NCBI GenBank assembly: GCA_030374765.1
Contig: JARGXX010000121.1
Coordinates: 248,001-312,000 of the forward strand
DNA: 64,000 bases
Origin: Agarophyton chilense
Lineage: Eukaryota; Rhodophyta; Florideophyceae; Gracilariales; Gracilariaceae
Direction: 5' to 3'
Positions 33,201 through 45,200 of this stretch are shown here, in pieces. A model generated the notes under the pieces. That model saw only the letters and a program-made list of their open reading frames with translations. It made no database searches and was not told the origin of the DNA. The first letter of the stretch is position 1. Each line of letters begins with the position of its first letter. Made by a program: the position numbers and the translations under genes.

Positions 33201-35938
33201 TCGTTCACCTCGAAAGGGAGTTGTGCACCGCCATTAAGCCAGGCGCGAATCTTCGTACAGAATTGGTCACCCTGCTGCTCTCTGACCATCTCCTCCGGGG
33301 GTATTGGCACAAAATCACCCGGCGGGGGTTTCTTTGAATCGTCCAAGACGAGCAATGCGTCAATATCATCGTCCGATTCCGGGCTCTCGTTCCATTTATC
33401 GTGTAACCAATCCGGGTTTCCCGGTGTTCCATCGTCTACGACGAAGCAAGGTATATCCTCGTCATCGACGGCTAGAGCTTTCCCATTCGTGGGTAAACGC
33501 GAGAGCGCGTCCGCTTGCGCGTTATGAGTGCCCTTCTTGTAGATCACTTCAAAGTCATATTCCGCGAGGCGGAGTCTCCGTAGGGACGAGTGATCCGTAT
33601 AAACGGTAAAGTGCACACCCATGAGGTAGAGGCGGAGTGTAGAAAGGGCCCACACAACTGCGAGGCACTCCTTCTCCGACACGGAGTAGTTCCGCTCGTG
33701 GACATTGAGCGAGCGTGACCAGTACCCAATGGGTGTGCGTTCTTCTTCGGGAGTAGTTTGAAAGAGCGCACAGCCTAACTGGTACTCGCTAGAGTCCGTG
33801 TCCACGGAAAACGGTAGTCCGGGTTTAGGTAGCGATAGAATCGGTGCTGATGTGACAGCCTCCCTAAGGGAGTTAAAAGCATCCGTCTGGGCGGACGTAA
33901 AGTGGTCCAGTTTAGGTGATTGCCCTTTCCGCAGAAGCGCGTTCAAGGGGGCCGCGATGTCAGCGAAGTTAGGGATAAACCGTCGGTAGACGTTGACCAA
34001 TCCTAGAAAGGAGCGCAGTTCCGTCTGGGTAGCGGGTTCTTTCGCCTTGCGAAGGGACCTCACTCGAGCTTCCTCGATCATTACACGTCCAGGACGGATA
34101 ATGTGCCCGAGATACTTCACAGTATCGGTAAAGAACTCACATTTCCTCAGTTTGAGGGTTATTCTAGCGTCACGTAGCGTGGTCATTATGTCCCTGACTT
34201 GGGTGAGATGGTCATTCAGATTGTCTGAGAATACAATGATATCGTCTAAATAGACGAGACAAGTACGCCACTTATAGCGGGCCAATAAAATGTCGATAGA
34301 ACGCTGAAAGGTAGCGGGAGCATTGGTTAGACCAAAAGGCATCCGTTTGAAACGGTAGAGTCCCGAGTGACAGACAAACGCAGTCTTATCTTGGTCCTCC
34401 TCCCTAACGGGAACCTGCCAATATCCCCAATTGCGGTCCAAAGCCGTGAACACGGTAGCAGTGCCGAGAGAGTCGATGTACTCATCCATTCGTGGGATCG
34501 GATACACGTCCTTGACAGTAACATAATTCAAGCGACGGTAGTCGATGCAAAAGCGCCAGGACGCATTGGGTTTCGGAGCCAGTTCAACTGGGGATGCCCA
34601 CGGCGACTGAGCCGGTTCGATCACTCCAGCTCGGAGCATTTTGTCCACTTGGAACTGTTCCTCTTCTCGAGCCTTGGAGCCTGCCCTGTAAGGGTGTTGA
34701 GCCACCGGTCGGGTGTTCGGCAATAAATCTATCCGGTGTTCTGTTGTATTTATCTCACCAAGAGAGCCATCCCACATTGTGGTAAACTCCCGTAACATCT
34801 CACGCAGACTTTCACGGTGTGACTCCGGTACATGACCGAGGTCGAGTTCCTCGAGTTTTTTAACGGGGTCTACCCGGCCGTAACTCGTCTGAAAGGGCTT
34901 CTTTTCAGTTTCGGCAGGTTGCGATTCCGAATCATTCGGTGATTGGACGGCAGCTTCCTCCCCCTCCTTAGAGTGAACGAGACCGAGGACTTCGGCAGCC
35001 GTCAGCCTAGTGGGGACCATCGCGGTGGGGTGAGGCATTACCGATCCAATAACTTGGTTTTTCACCAGTGACTGGGGGGTTGAGCCCAGATTGGCAACGA
35101 GCACGGTGAACGGCTTGTCTGGGACAATCTGCGCGACTCCATTCGCCACGGCGAGTTGATATCCATCGTACAGAGATAAGAGAGGCTGAATGACTCGTAA
35201 ACCGTGTTGACGGGAAGTGACACGCACCCATACTTAGGACTCTGGCGGGATTCGGACAGACGCAGCCACGCGGAGCTTGGTAGACTCCCGGGAAGCGGGT
35301 GGAGGTTCCTGCGCGGCAGGGAGCGGTACGTGCTTCTTGGAGGCATGCCGCAGCGGACGACGGACAATCGGGACCCACGAGCCGTCTTCCATCTCAACAC
35401 GCTTTAAGCGGGGCATTATGGCGTCAACGAATCTGTCACAGAAGTCACATCCCAAGATGATGGGGGCAGCCAATTTCCGGCACACAATAAAGTCGAGTTT
35501 CACCACGAAGGAGCCCAAGCGAACGACGAGAGCGACGGTTCCAACCGTTGACAACGGGTTGTTATTCGCGTCCGCGACGTCGGGCGCCACGACAAGGCGG
35601 ATCTGAGACCGCAAGGGCGGGGGCAGCAGCGACTCCACGATGAAATTCGGACCAGCACCTGTGTCCAAAACAGTAAGGGCTCGAACCATAAACTGGGTAG
35701 AAAGGCCAAAGTCGGCATACACCTTGTAATTGCGCTTGGCCATTACTAAGACTCTATCCGGTAACCGGCGGTTAAGAACACGTTTCCACGGTCGACGTAC
35801 AACACCAAAGTGTTCAGAGTCCACGTCTGAGACGGCCTGTTTCCTCGTGAGGATTGTGACCGGCGAGCGAGGCGGAGACGCCTCGGGCGTCGTCAACCTC
35901 ACTGTTGGGGAGGCCTCTCCCGAAGGGGAGACTCCCAA
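30242..35938 (-). pseudogene. pol region of E2 (PR, RT, RNase H, INT, chromodomain)
   Basis: The main open segment of about 1400 residues (31004-35227) holds RT (FCIDYRRLN, DRNWGYWQVPV, VYLDDIIVFS) and RNase H (DTDSSEYQLGC, YTDHSSLRRL). It also holds the integrase finger (LGGHAGGRKLY, CTECAKNRV) and core (FVAIDILG, LLSDNGKQF, YHPQCNGQVELFNR), then a long Pro/Ser/Thr-rich tail. Protease (LDTGAGPNF) lies at 35.2-35.9 kb. A chromodomain (YLVRWYGLGPEWDSDEP) lies at 30.3-30.45 kb. The region is not in one open frame. This copy has the most complete integrase in the window. Confidence 0.92.
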
Positions 35939-35940
35939 AA

Positions 35941-38070
35941 TCAGTTTTCATGAGTCTCATCCGCCTGGGGCGGGGCCTCAGAATCCTGAACCACTAGCAA
36001 TGGGGCGCCAGCGGCGGGATTTGAAGGAACGGAGCGGTGGTCGGAAGCCTGCTCGGCAGGGTAAAGCAACGCATTGCGCGGTTTCGCCTCCGGAATACTC
36101 CGTGGAAAATCGATCTTCGCTCGAAGATACGACGTCATCGGAACAATCCGCTTTTCCACTGGGGTCAACGCCTCATAATTACCGATTACTCGGGCTACTT
36201 CCCTCATGGTGAGGATACAGTCCGGTGAAATGTGACCGTGTTCGTAACATATGTGGCATATGAGTCCCGGGCGTGAGGGGTGCAAACCGGAGCGAGCATC
36301 CGTGAACTTCACCGCTTGGCGGGTATCCTTCCATACAGGTCGACTCTGTCGGAGCGCACCATTTGAATACGGGATGCAAGGTCCGTGAACATGGGGAGAG
36401 TCTGCGTACAGCAGGGCTTCATCCTGGGCCGTGTCATATGAGTCGCCCGTCGTAGACGGTAGTTCGGTTGTCGGGACCGAATGGATATCGCTTCGGGCGA
36501 AGTGTACGTTATCGTACTACTGTTGGGGGCGCTCACTCGCAATCAGCGATAAAGATGGCGACTTTTTTTCCATCACCAACGCCTTGGCGGTTGGCGACCT
36601 GTGTCCGGGGGCACGAGCTCTTAAAGCGTCACCTTCCGCTTGCGCGTGTTGGACCAACTCCAGATACATGGTTTTCCTTCGGTCTTCCCGGTAACGGGCC
36701 ACGAGTGTTCGGATAGCGGGGTTCAGTCCATCGATGAACATGGTGCAGCGCTCTCCGGCGGAGTGTACGTTCCCACTACGGTGGAAAGCCTTGTTCAGGC
36801 GCACCGAGAATTTGGTTTCCGTTTCTCCAGACTTCTGGCGCGTATCGCGAAGAGCGAGAATGGCCGACTGAATCGCTTGATTAGTGGCGTAGGACCTCAA
36901 GAGGTATTGTACTGCTTCTGGCCAGCAGGTTACCCCTCCTTCGGAGGCTCTAGACGAACCTCTTACAGAGTTGTATTGATCCTCGGCGAGGCCTTTCATA
37001 AAGTACGGGAGTGCAATAAACGCCTGTCCTTCGGTCATACCGAGAATATCCGCTTCGGCGACGAACCTCGCAAGGAAATCCAACACCAAAATGGGGTCTT
37101 CTCCAGAAAAGTTCTGATTCCTGAGGGACAGTTGCATACGATTTATGCAATCCTTCACTCTACCCGTGCCACGGGGCGTGCAATCCAAAGAGGAGTTCTC
37201 TAGCCGATAGTATCGGTAAGAAACCAACTTCTTGTACAGGGGGTTGGTGCATTTCAGCTCCTTCAACCCGGAGTGTTTCCTTCCCTTCTCGCGGGCGCGG
37301 ATCACACCTTGGGTGGCAGACGACCGTTTAGAACGGTAGGAACGCCTGCGATGGCCATCTTCAGAAGACGAATCTGACGAGTCCGACCCATTTGAATGGT
37401 GAGAGCCACGCAACGACCGTGAGGAGTTCGACGAGTCCGAGTCATCGCTGTCACGCTTTCCACGCCGACGGCGGGTATCGTCCCTTTTCCTCTCGTGTTT
37501 CGCTTTGTGCGACACAGCAACCGGCTTCTCCGGGACGTCTTCCATCAAGATGGTTTGCTCTAACGTCTGGAGACGGGCGCTAATACGATTGAATCGGGTC
37601 TCGACACCTTCCACGTAAGCGGCGGGACCACCAAAACATTCCAACAGGGTGTTGACGTCCGCCCGCAACAAGCGGAGTTCGTCAACCACTTCCTTCATAG
37701 AAGAGCCATCACACCTGGAACGCAGGGCTTCGAACTCTTCCACGAAGGCATTGTGCGCTTCCCGCATTACGCGGATCTGCTGCCTCACAGTTGAGTTGGT
37801 GTCGATGTGGAACTCGTTTTTCTGGGCCTTTTCGTCGGCAAGAGCCGGGTCATCCACGGCAGGGGCCGTTCCAGCACCAGAATTGGGTCCGTTCTTTGAC
37901 ACCTTAGGCGGTAGCTTGTTGTTCTTGGAGGAGTTCGACCCCTTACGCTTGCCTTTCGGAGCGGCTTGAGATAACGACGGGGGAACCCTTCCAGGGTCCG
38001 CAGGCACCACGTCATTGACGGAACGGCTCCGCGTGATCGCGGGTTCCGCTTCCGACGGTGGTCGTGACAT
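35941..38070 (-). pseudogene. gag region of E2
   Basis: The likely start MSRPPSEAEP is at 38070, about 140 nt from the primer binding site. The N-terminal part is Ser/Lys rich, followed by a coiled-coil-like region, then a Ser/Asp-rich basic tract with RRSYRSKRSS. A capsid-like domain (PILVLDFLARFVAEAD, WPEAVQYLLRSYATN, FIDGLNPAIRTLVARY) precedes a CHICYEHGHISPDC knuckle (CX2CX4HX4C) near 36.25 kb. Gag spans more than one frame. Confidence 0.88.
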
Positions 38071-38209
38071 GGTTGTAGCGTTGACCACTAAGAATAGGAC
38101 AACAAAAGCTTCCACCAAGTGGGTCCAAACCAAGAAATTGGAAAGCAGATCTTGACGAGAAAAGACAGCACAGCAATGTGAAAAACAACCAAACCAGGTC
38201 CGCTTAGCC

Positions 38210-38227
38210 TTCTAAGTCGGGAGACCA
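38210..38227 (-). promoter_or_regulatory. Primer binding site of E2
   Basis: TGGTCTCCCGACTTAGAA on the minus strand, 3 nt inside the 5' LTR, is identical to the E3 site. Confidence 0.8.
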
Positions 38228-38230
38228 GTT

Positions 38231-39025
38231 TGTAGTGCAACGCCAAGGGCGGCGGAAACACACGAAGATGTCCGAGTCTTCCTCCAAGGAGGGTAGCACG
38301 GCGACGGAGCCTCTCCGGAGTGAACACGACTAAGTCGGGGTGTAAGGCCGAGGTTCACCGGCACGCCAAGCGGGGAGAGTGCGGGATGCTAGAAGGGAGC
38401 AGACGAGGTATGAGCTGTATTCCACGGGAGTGGGCAAGAGATAAAAGGGGGGACCACCCAGTGGGGGCGATTGGGAACATGGGCCACGAGAGCCAAAAGA
38501 AATATGTAGCAAACCCAATACTGGGGCGAGAACACGGCAGTGGTATGAAAGATATACACGCTAACAGCGGTGAGTCTCCTGTTGACGCAGGGTGGATAAT
38601 TCTACCGTTAGTAACGCGGCTTCACCTCCGTAGAGTGTGGAAGACTCGCGAAAGCGGAAAAAGACTTAGAGCCAAGAACCCTGGTTGGGGAGGTTTACTG
38701 AGTGTCGGGGCGAGATCGCCCTGGCACTATATAGTGTAGAATACTGTAGAGAGCTCCCTAACCTAGTGTAATAAAGCTAAATAAATAGAGAAATATCCAG
38801 CTATGCTGTGCCAACCTGTCCTGGGCCACCCACGTTACACGTGTGTCAGTCACACCCGAATCGGGGCCACGGCGCACGGCCGCCGGTGCACTTCGCGTCA
38901 AACGCGTATACACCTGGCTACGCCATCCCACTAGTAGCGGTATTAATCATAGATCTCACAAGTATCGCCCGAGGCGGAAAAACAACCAAGTCCTGAAAAA
39001 CGGCCCTCACGAGGGTTTCATTTCA
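38231..39025 (-). repeat. 5' LTR of E2
   Basis: This 795-bp partner of 27295-28089 is followed by the target duplication TCGAT. Confidence 0.95.
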
Positions 39026-39122
39026 TCGATAAGTCTATCAGGGGTGACGTTGAATGTATCAGGTATGACTTACAGACTGGTGCTGTAGGGAAGATATCCT
39101 GGATACCTGGAAGCACTAATCT
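39026..39122 (+). pseudogene. Copia-like RNase H tail between E2 and E3
   Basis: This short piece of the host copia element reads RGDVECIRYDLQ and ISWIPGSTN, the end of copia RNase H. It is bounded by the E2 and E3 target duplications. Confidence 0.8.
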
Positions 39123-39986
39123 TGAAGAGCAACGTCCTCCAGGGAGGTTTTTGGGGACTTAAGTTTTTTCCGGAGCCTCCGGCGTGCAACCTCGTTATGA
39201 GTAGGAGTAGTCCGCTTTCACGGCGACACCCGGAACGCCGGTGATGCACCGGCGGGACCGGGTGCCATACACGTGGCCGCAGCGCCCGCGCGACACGTGG
39301 CCGCCAGATTGGCCCCTTTTGTGAGACCGACATTTAGCTATTTAGGATAGATTTTATTTATTGTATTCTACGGTGACTACAGTACTTAGGCCGCCGGCCT
39401 CGCGGCCGCCGGTCCAGTAAAGTCTCCCCAACAAGGGTGATCTTGGTCTTCCAGATCTTGGCTCTGGGTCGAACCGCCTGCGCGGATTTACAACTCCTTA
39501 CGGAGGGATTTCCTGTGGTGCACGGCTTCCCAACCCCCTTGGACGTTCAAGCAGCCTTCGTGTGTTGGGTATCTATTCCCACTTTCGTGATTCCGCCCGT
39601 GTATACGGTTTGCTACACCCGGCAGTGCTGGCTATTCCCGAGTCCTCTCTTGCGACTCGTGGTCAACCTCGCCCTCTTGCCTCCGTTCCCATTTCCTTCC
39701 CATTTCCTCCCCTTCATTGGGTAATTCCCGCTCTTGCGGCTCGCACTGACACCTGTCGTGCTCGCCACTCTCGTGGGTTTTGCCTCCTCAGAGGAAACGC
39801 AAGCACCACTTCAGCGGACATTCTCGGCTTCTTTCAGCCTCCCTGCGCCCGTCGCGACGGTTCGGCTCCGGCTTACACCCGGCATTGCGCGCCGATCCCT
39901 GGAAGGGCTCTACTGCGCCGGTTACCTCGTGAGAGGAAGATCCGGACGTCTTCGTGGGTTTTCCCCCTTGGGGGCATTGTCCTACA
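39123..39986 (+). repeat. 5' LTR of E3
   Basis: This 864-bp LTR starts TGAAGAGC and ends CCTACA. It is dense in short perfect stems such as CTCCTTACGGAG, CCTCGTGAGAGG and CCGTCGCGACGG. A TATTTATTGTATTC stretch near 39.35 kb is a possible TATA region. Confidence 0.95.
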
Positions 39987-39989
39987 AAT

Positions 39990-40007
39990 TGGTCTCCCGA
40001 CTTAGAA
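39990..40007 (+). promoter_or_regulatory. Primer binding site of E3
   Basis: TGGTCTCCCGACTTAGAA lies 3 nt after the LTR. It is the complement of an 18-nt tRNA 3' end of which the tRNA is not identified. Confidence 0.8.
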
Positions 40008-40109
40008 GTCAAGACCGCTTGTGTCCTCTCTGAGTTTGTTTTCCGTTTAACGGGTTTTCTCCGGTCTCACCGATTTGCTTTCTATTCTTCCGTCGAGACG
40101 GCGTGGCCA

Positions 40110-42188
40110 ATGCCAAGGAAACCGCCTAGAATGGAGCCTCCTGCAACACGCAGCCGTTTTCGCCAAAGCGGTGATGCCAGGGGCACTGATGTTCGACAGG
40201 CCCTGGCTCCAACACCGGCTTCCCGGGAGATACCGGTCACCGGCACTGAAGACCCGCAGCCCGATTCCGGGTTAACGACCGTCGCAACGGTGGTTTCTCC
40301 GCCTCCGCGGTTGGTCGACCAAGCGCGGGTTGTACGCTTGGAAGAGCAGCTCCGCTCCCTGCGGGCTGCTCACAATACCCTCTCGAGGGAATTCACCTCT
40401 TTACGAGGAAGCCTCGCTAACCCCCCTACGAGTGAGTTAGCCGATGATATCCGCGTATTGCGGTCGGACGTCAATACACTACTCGAGTGTTTTCGCGCTC
40501 CGTCTTCCTTCGCAGAAGGTATGGAGAATCGCTTCGAGCGTCTCCGAAGCCGACTTGAGTCGGTCGAGAGGACGTTAACCTCGCCCGCGAACGCGGCTAG
40601 ACCGGTTGTCTCTCATCGAGAGACCCAGTCGCGGAACCGGAAGAGCCGGAAGAACCGGGATTCTAACCGTAAGCACGAACCCCCGTCCCACTCATCATCT
40701 GAGTCGGACGGTAAACCGAGTGACTCGGAGAGTTCCGATTCGTCGGTGAGCGATGACCCACAGGATCGTTATGGGCGCTTATCCCACTCAAAGCGGTCCT
40801 CTGTCACCTACGGGGCCATCCGGTCGCGCCCCAAGGGTCGGCGACATTCGGGCCTCAAACCCTTGAAGCCCACCAACCCTCTGTACAGGACACTCCTGTC
40901 CTACCGGTATTACCGGCTAGAAGATTCCTCTTTAGGTCGGACACCACGTGACACGGGTAAAGTGAAAGACTGCATCAAGCGGATGCAGCTTTCACTTCGT
41001 AACCAGTCGTTTACTGGGGATGATCCAATTCTGGTCTTGGATTTCCTACACCGCTTTGTAGCGGAAGACGTGGCGCTACCCTACTTTCTACGGGGTGTCG
41101 CTGAAGATCAGTTTTTGTCGGTTCGGGGCTCGTCGCGAGCCTCCGAAGGAGGTGTGACCTGCTGGCCCGAGGCCGTGCAGTACCTCCTGCGTTCCTACGC
41201 AACCAACTCCGCGATACAAGCGGCAATACTCGCTTTGCGAGACACTCGACAACGCTCCGGCGAGCTCGAGACCGATTACTCGGTACGCCTGAATAAGGCT
41301 TTCCACCGTTGTGGTAATGTATACCCCGCTGGGGAACGCTGTACGATGTTCATTGATGGCTTGGATCCAGCCATCAAGACTCTTGTCGCCCGTTACAGGG
41401 AACAAGAGCCGAAGGTGACCTACCTTGAACTCGTACAGTTTGCCCGCGCAGAGAGAGATGCACTACGTGCACGCAATCCGGGAACCCGGTCGAAGGCCGC
41501 TAAAGCATTGCTGCTTGAGTCGGACTCTTCTTCACCGTCATTTGCGACGGATGGCATCCCCAAACAGGGTTATGACAATATGAATGTCATCCATCACGAT
41601 GGTTTATCTATTCCGACAACGGAATTACCGTCTACGACGGATGGCTCGGTTGACTCAACCGCAAAAGACACGGAGAACGGGCAGGTCTTCTATCTTAATG
41701 ACCGCCGCACTCCGGCCCCCCGTATGCCGTACTCAAACGGTATGACACGAAGTCAGCGCCCTGGATGGGTTGGAAACCGGGAACCCGGAAGATACACCGA
41801 TGCTCGGAATGCCGTACCGCGAAACGCGGGAGTGACGTTGGTGTGCCACTTGTGCTACGAGTGCGGGCACACCTCCCCGCAATGCCTTTTATCGCTACGC
41901 GATATGGCGCGAGTGGTGGATAATTACGAAGCCCTCTCCCCGCAGGAGAAGGGCTCCGTGCCACTCACGTCATATCTCCGCGCGAAGACGGACTTCCCCA
42001 ACGCATTGGCTCACACTCCGAATTCTCGGTACAAACCGGCTCAGCCGGCACGCGCCGCACCAGCGCCAAACCACGCTGGTGGATCTCAACCCGCTCCTGC
42101 GGTAGCTACCGTGCAACGGAATCATGCACTCGTTGCCGAGGAAGTCGGGCCTTCGCCCGACCAGGACCCTGTACAGGGAAAAGAATAG
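40110..42188 (+). CDS. Gag of E3
   Basis: From the ATG at 40110 about 692 residues are open; the same frame is open farther upstream into the LTR, but MPRKPPRMEPP fits the start of E2 gag. Order is a Ser/Pro/Arg-rich head, a predicted coil (ARVVRLEEQLRSLRAAHNTL), and a Ser/Asp/Arg linker (SSSESDGKPSDSESSDSSVS). A capsid-like domain (WPEAVQYLLRSYATN, RLNKAFHRCGNVYPA, FIDGLDPAIKTLVARY) precedes the knuckle CHLCYECGHTSPQC near 41.85 kb. The pol frame is open across the gag stop in a different phase, so pol expression by ribosomal frameshifting, known in Ty3/gypsy elements, is plausible. Confidence 0.9.
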   Translation: MPRKPPRMEPPATRSRFRQSGDARGTDVRQALAPTPASREIPVTGTEDPQPDSGLTTVATVVSPPPRLVDQARVVRLEEQLRSLRAAHNTLSREFTSLRGSLANPPTSELADDIRVLRSDVNTLLECFRAPSSFAEGMENRFERLRSRLESVERTLTSPANAARPVVSHRETQSRNRKSRKNRDSNRKHEPPSHSSSESDGKPSDSESSDSSVSDDPQDRYGRLSHSKRSSVTYGAIRSRPKGRRHSGLKPLKPTNPLYRTLLSYRYYRLEDSSLGRTPRDTGKVKDCIKRMQLSLRNQSFTGDDPILVLDFLHRFVAEDVALPYFLRGVAEDQFLSVRGSSRASEGGVTCWPEAVQYLLRSYATNSAIQAAILALRDTRQRSGELETDYSVRLNKAFHRCGNVYPAGERCTMFIDGLDPAIKTLVARYREQEPKVTYLELVQFARAERDALRARNPGTRSKAAKALLLESDSSSPSFATDGIPKQGYDNMNVIHHDGLSIPTTELPSTTDGSVDSTAKDTENGQVFYLNDRRTPAPRMPYSNGMTRSQRPGWVGNREPGRYTDARNAVPRNAGVTLVCHLCYECGHTSPQCLLSLRDMARVVDNYEALSPQEKGSVPLTSYLRAKTDFPNALAHTPNSRYKPAQPARAAPAPNHAGGSQPAPAVATVQRNHALVAEEVGPSPDQDPVQGKE

Positions 42189-42250
42189 AGGGAGTCTCTC
42201 CTTCGGGAGAGGCGTCCTCAGAGTTGAGGCTGACAACGCCCGAGGCGCCG

Positions 42251-45200
42251 ATGCCTCGCTCCCCGGTGAAAATTCTGACAAGGAAGGACACCGCAGACGC
42301 GGACTCTAAACACCTCGGTGTGTTGCGTCGACCGTGGATACGGATTAGAAATAACCGGATCCCGGATAGAGTCTTGGTAATGGCCAAGCATAACTACAAG
42401 GTTTACGCTGACCTTGGTCTGCACACGCAGTTTATGGTGAGACATCTCACTGTCCTGGATACAGGTGCTGGGCCGAACTTTATTGTGGAATCGGTTTTAC
42501 CCCCGCCATTGCGGTCACTCATCCGTTCTGAAACGGTACCCGACGTGTCGGACGCCAATAACAACCCGTTGAAAACGGCTGGTGTGATCGACCTGGTCGT
42601 CAGGCTAGGGCGGATGGTGGTTAAACTAACTTTTATTGTGGGCCGCTCGCTGGCCGCGCCAGTTATACTGGGTGGTGACTACTGCGACAGGTTTGTCGAC
42701 GCCATCCGCCCACGCCTTAAGCAGGTGGAACTTGAGGACGGATCGACCGTCCCCATTGTTCGTCAACCGCTGAAGCGGGCATCGAGGAAACACGTTCCTC
42801 TACCTGCTGCGCAGAAACCCACACCGGCGAACCGGGAGTCTACGAAGCTACGCGTTGCCTCGTCAGTAACCATACCCCCGGAGAGCCAGGTTATGGTTTC
42901 AGTCAATTCCCGTCAACACGGTCTTCGGGTTGTTCAGCCCTTGCCCTCGTTGTACGAGAAATTTCAGCTAACCGTTGCAAACGGAATCGTGCAAGTCACG
43001 CCGAATTCCCCTTTCAGGGTGTTGGTTGCCAACCTGGGGAAGGCTCCCCAGACGCTGGCAAAGAACCAAGTCATTGGGTCTGTGACGCCGCACCCGCTCG
43101 CGATGCTCCCTACAAAGGTGACGGCTGCCGAAGTACTCGGGATAACTCCCTCTACCGAGGATGGTCTCTCGGTATCCGGTGCAGAAACCTCCGGGGAGGC
43201 ACAGCAGTTGGCGCTCGATAAAACCGTCAAGACGGATGCATTTCCGACCTCGTCGGTTCCCAGACCTGACACCAGGTCACAGCCTACGAGCTACGATAAG
43301 ATAGATCCGATCAAGGCCCTCGAGTACCTGGGCCTGAGTCATGTACCGGTCTCACACCGGGACAGCTTACGCGGAATGCTACACGAGTTTACCACAATGT
43401 GGGACGGCTCACTGGGTGAGATCAATACAACCGAACATCGGATAGACTTGCTACCGGACGCACGTCCGGTTGCACAACCCCCTTACAGGGCGGGACCGAA
43501 AGCTCGGGAGGAGGAAGAATTTCAGGTGGACAAGATGCTCCGTGCTGGAGTCATCGAGCCCGCCCAATCTACTTGGGCTTCACCGGTGGTGCTGGCCCTC
43601 AAGGCTGACGGCACGTGGCGGTTTTGCGTTGACTACCGCCGCCTCAATGCCGTCACCGTGAGGGACACCTACCCGATTCCGCGCATGGACGAGTGTATAG
43701 ACTCGCTCGGGGACGCTACCGTGTTTACGGCTCTGGATGCTAACTGGGGCTACTGGAAAGTCCCAGTCCGGGAAGAGGACCGAGACAAAACCACGTTTGT
43801 TTGCCACTCGGGTTCCTACCGCTTCAAGCGGATGCCGTTTGGTTTAACCAATGCACCGGCCACCTTTCAAAGGGCAATAGACATACTGATGTCGCGTTTC
43901 AAGTGGCGCACGTGCCTTGTCTACTTGGACGACATCATTGTCTTTTCCAGAAACCTGGACGATCACCTGACCCACGTGCGGGACGTGATGACCGTACTGC
44001 GAGACGCAGGAATAACCCTCAAGTTGAGGAAGTGCGAGTTCTTCACCGACACGGTGAAGTATCTCGGGCACGTCATCCGTCCAGGACGGTTAATGATCGA
44101 ACAAGTTCCTATCAAGTCCCTCTGTGAGGCGAAGGAGCCCCGTACTCAAACAGAGCTCCGATTCTTTTTAGGTCTGGTCAACGTCTATCGACGGTTTATA
44201 CCGAGTTTCTCGGATATCGCCGCTCCGCTAAACGCGCTACTGCGGAAGGGCCAGCCACAAAAGCTTGCGTCATTTACCACCGATCAGTCGGAATCTTTTC
44301 GCTCCTTGATTAAGGCAGTTACGACAGCTCCCATCCTATCCTTGCCCAAACCTGCGCTTCTCTACTCCATCGACACCGACGCCAGCGACCACCAGCTGGG
44401 CTGCTCACTGTTCCAAACCACCCCCGAGGGGGAACGCAAACCAATTGGCTATTGGTCCCGCACGCTGAACGTCCACGAGCGCAACTACTCGGTCTCCGAG
44501 AAGGAGTGCCTCGCAGTGGCCTGGGCGCTATCCACTCTGCGCCCATACCTCATGGGCGTTCATTTCACCGTGCACACGGACCATGCCTCGTTGAGGTGGC
44601 TGCTGAACATCGCAGATCCTTCTGGCCACTTAATGCGGTGGCGCCTCCGCTTAGCGGAATTCGACTTCGAGGTCGTCTACAAGAAGGGTGTCCAGAACAC
44701 CCAAGCAGACGCTCTCTCTCGATTACCTACGACAGGTGAAGCACTTGCCGACCCGGTGGTCGACGAGATGCCGTGCTTTACCTTGGAAAGGGAAACACCG
44801 ACGGAGTCGGATTGGCCCGAAACCGGGGAAGACACCATGGAAATGGATGAGCTACTCGCAGCGCGCGAGAATGAAACACCCGTACCCGTGGCACCATGGC
44901 TTAGAAGCCCCGCCGTGGTACCGCACCCCTCACGAGGTCTCTCCGATATACCGACTTTATCGGAACCACCGGCAATGCCGGAAACACCTGGCCCTCGCGG
45001 CCAGCTATCCTTACGGGCGCCGCACAGCGGTATTTATACCCGCCATGCGGTTAGCCCACCATCATCCGTCGCTCCGTCTAAGGAGGGGGAGGGGATCCGC
45101 TCAATCGCGGAAGCATCGCCGTCGCAACGGAAGTTTAACCGGACACCCCGGGCAAGGCCCCCGAGCGGGCATCCGGCATCGTCGCCGGACGTTACTCCGC

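Larger units (their letters stand above)
27295..39025 (-). mobile_element. Ty3/gypsy chromodomain retrotransposon E2 with antisense accessory frame
   Basis: This minus-strand element has 795-bp LTRs (27295-28089 and 38231-39025) and target duplication TCGAT (27290-27294 and 39026-39030). Its primer binding site is at 38210-38227 and its purine tract at 28090-28105. Gag lies at 35.9-38.07 kb. Pol at 30.2-35.9 kb holds PR, RT, RNase H, a full integrase with DD35E-type motifs and a chromodomain. A 645-residue antisense frame is at 28125-30062. The LTRs differ at about 12 positions by eye (about 1.5%). The element is nearly whole, with roughly three or four breaks. It is inserted in the RNase H region of the copia-like element. 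Confidence 0.93.

Noticed and set aside
38320-38739. 139-residue frame repeated nearly identically at 27384-27803
   Set aside because: It lies inside the two LTRs of E2; the duplication is that of the LTR, with no sign of a coding role.
39562-40005. 147-residue frame repeated at 48778-49221
   Set aside because: It is part of the E3 LTRs; open by composition only.
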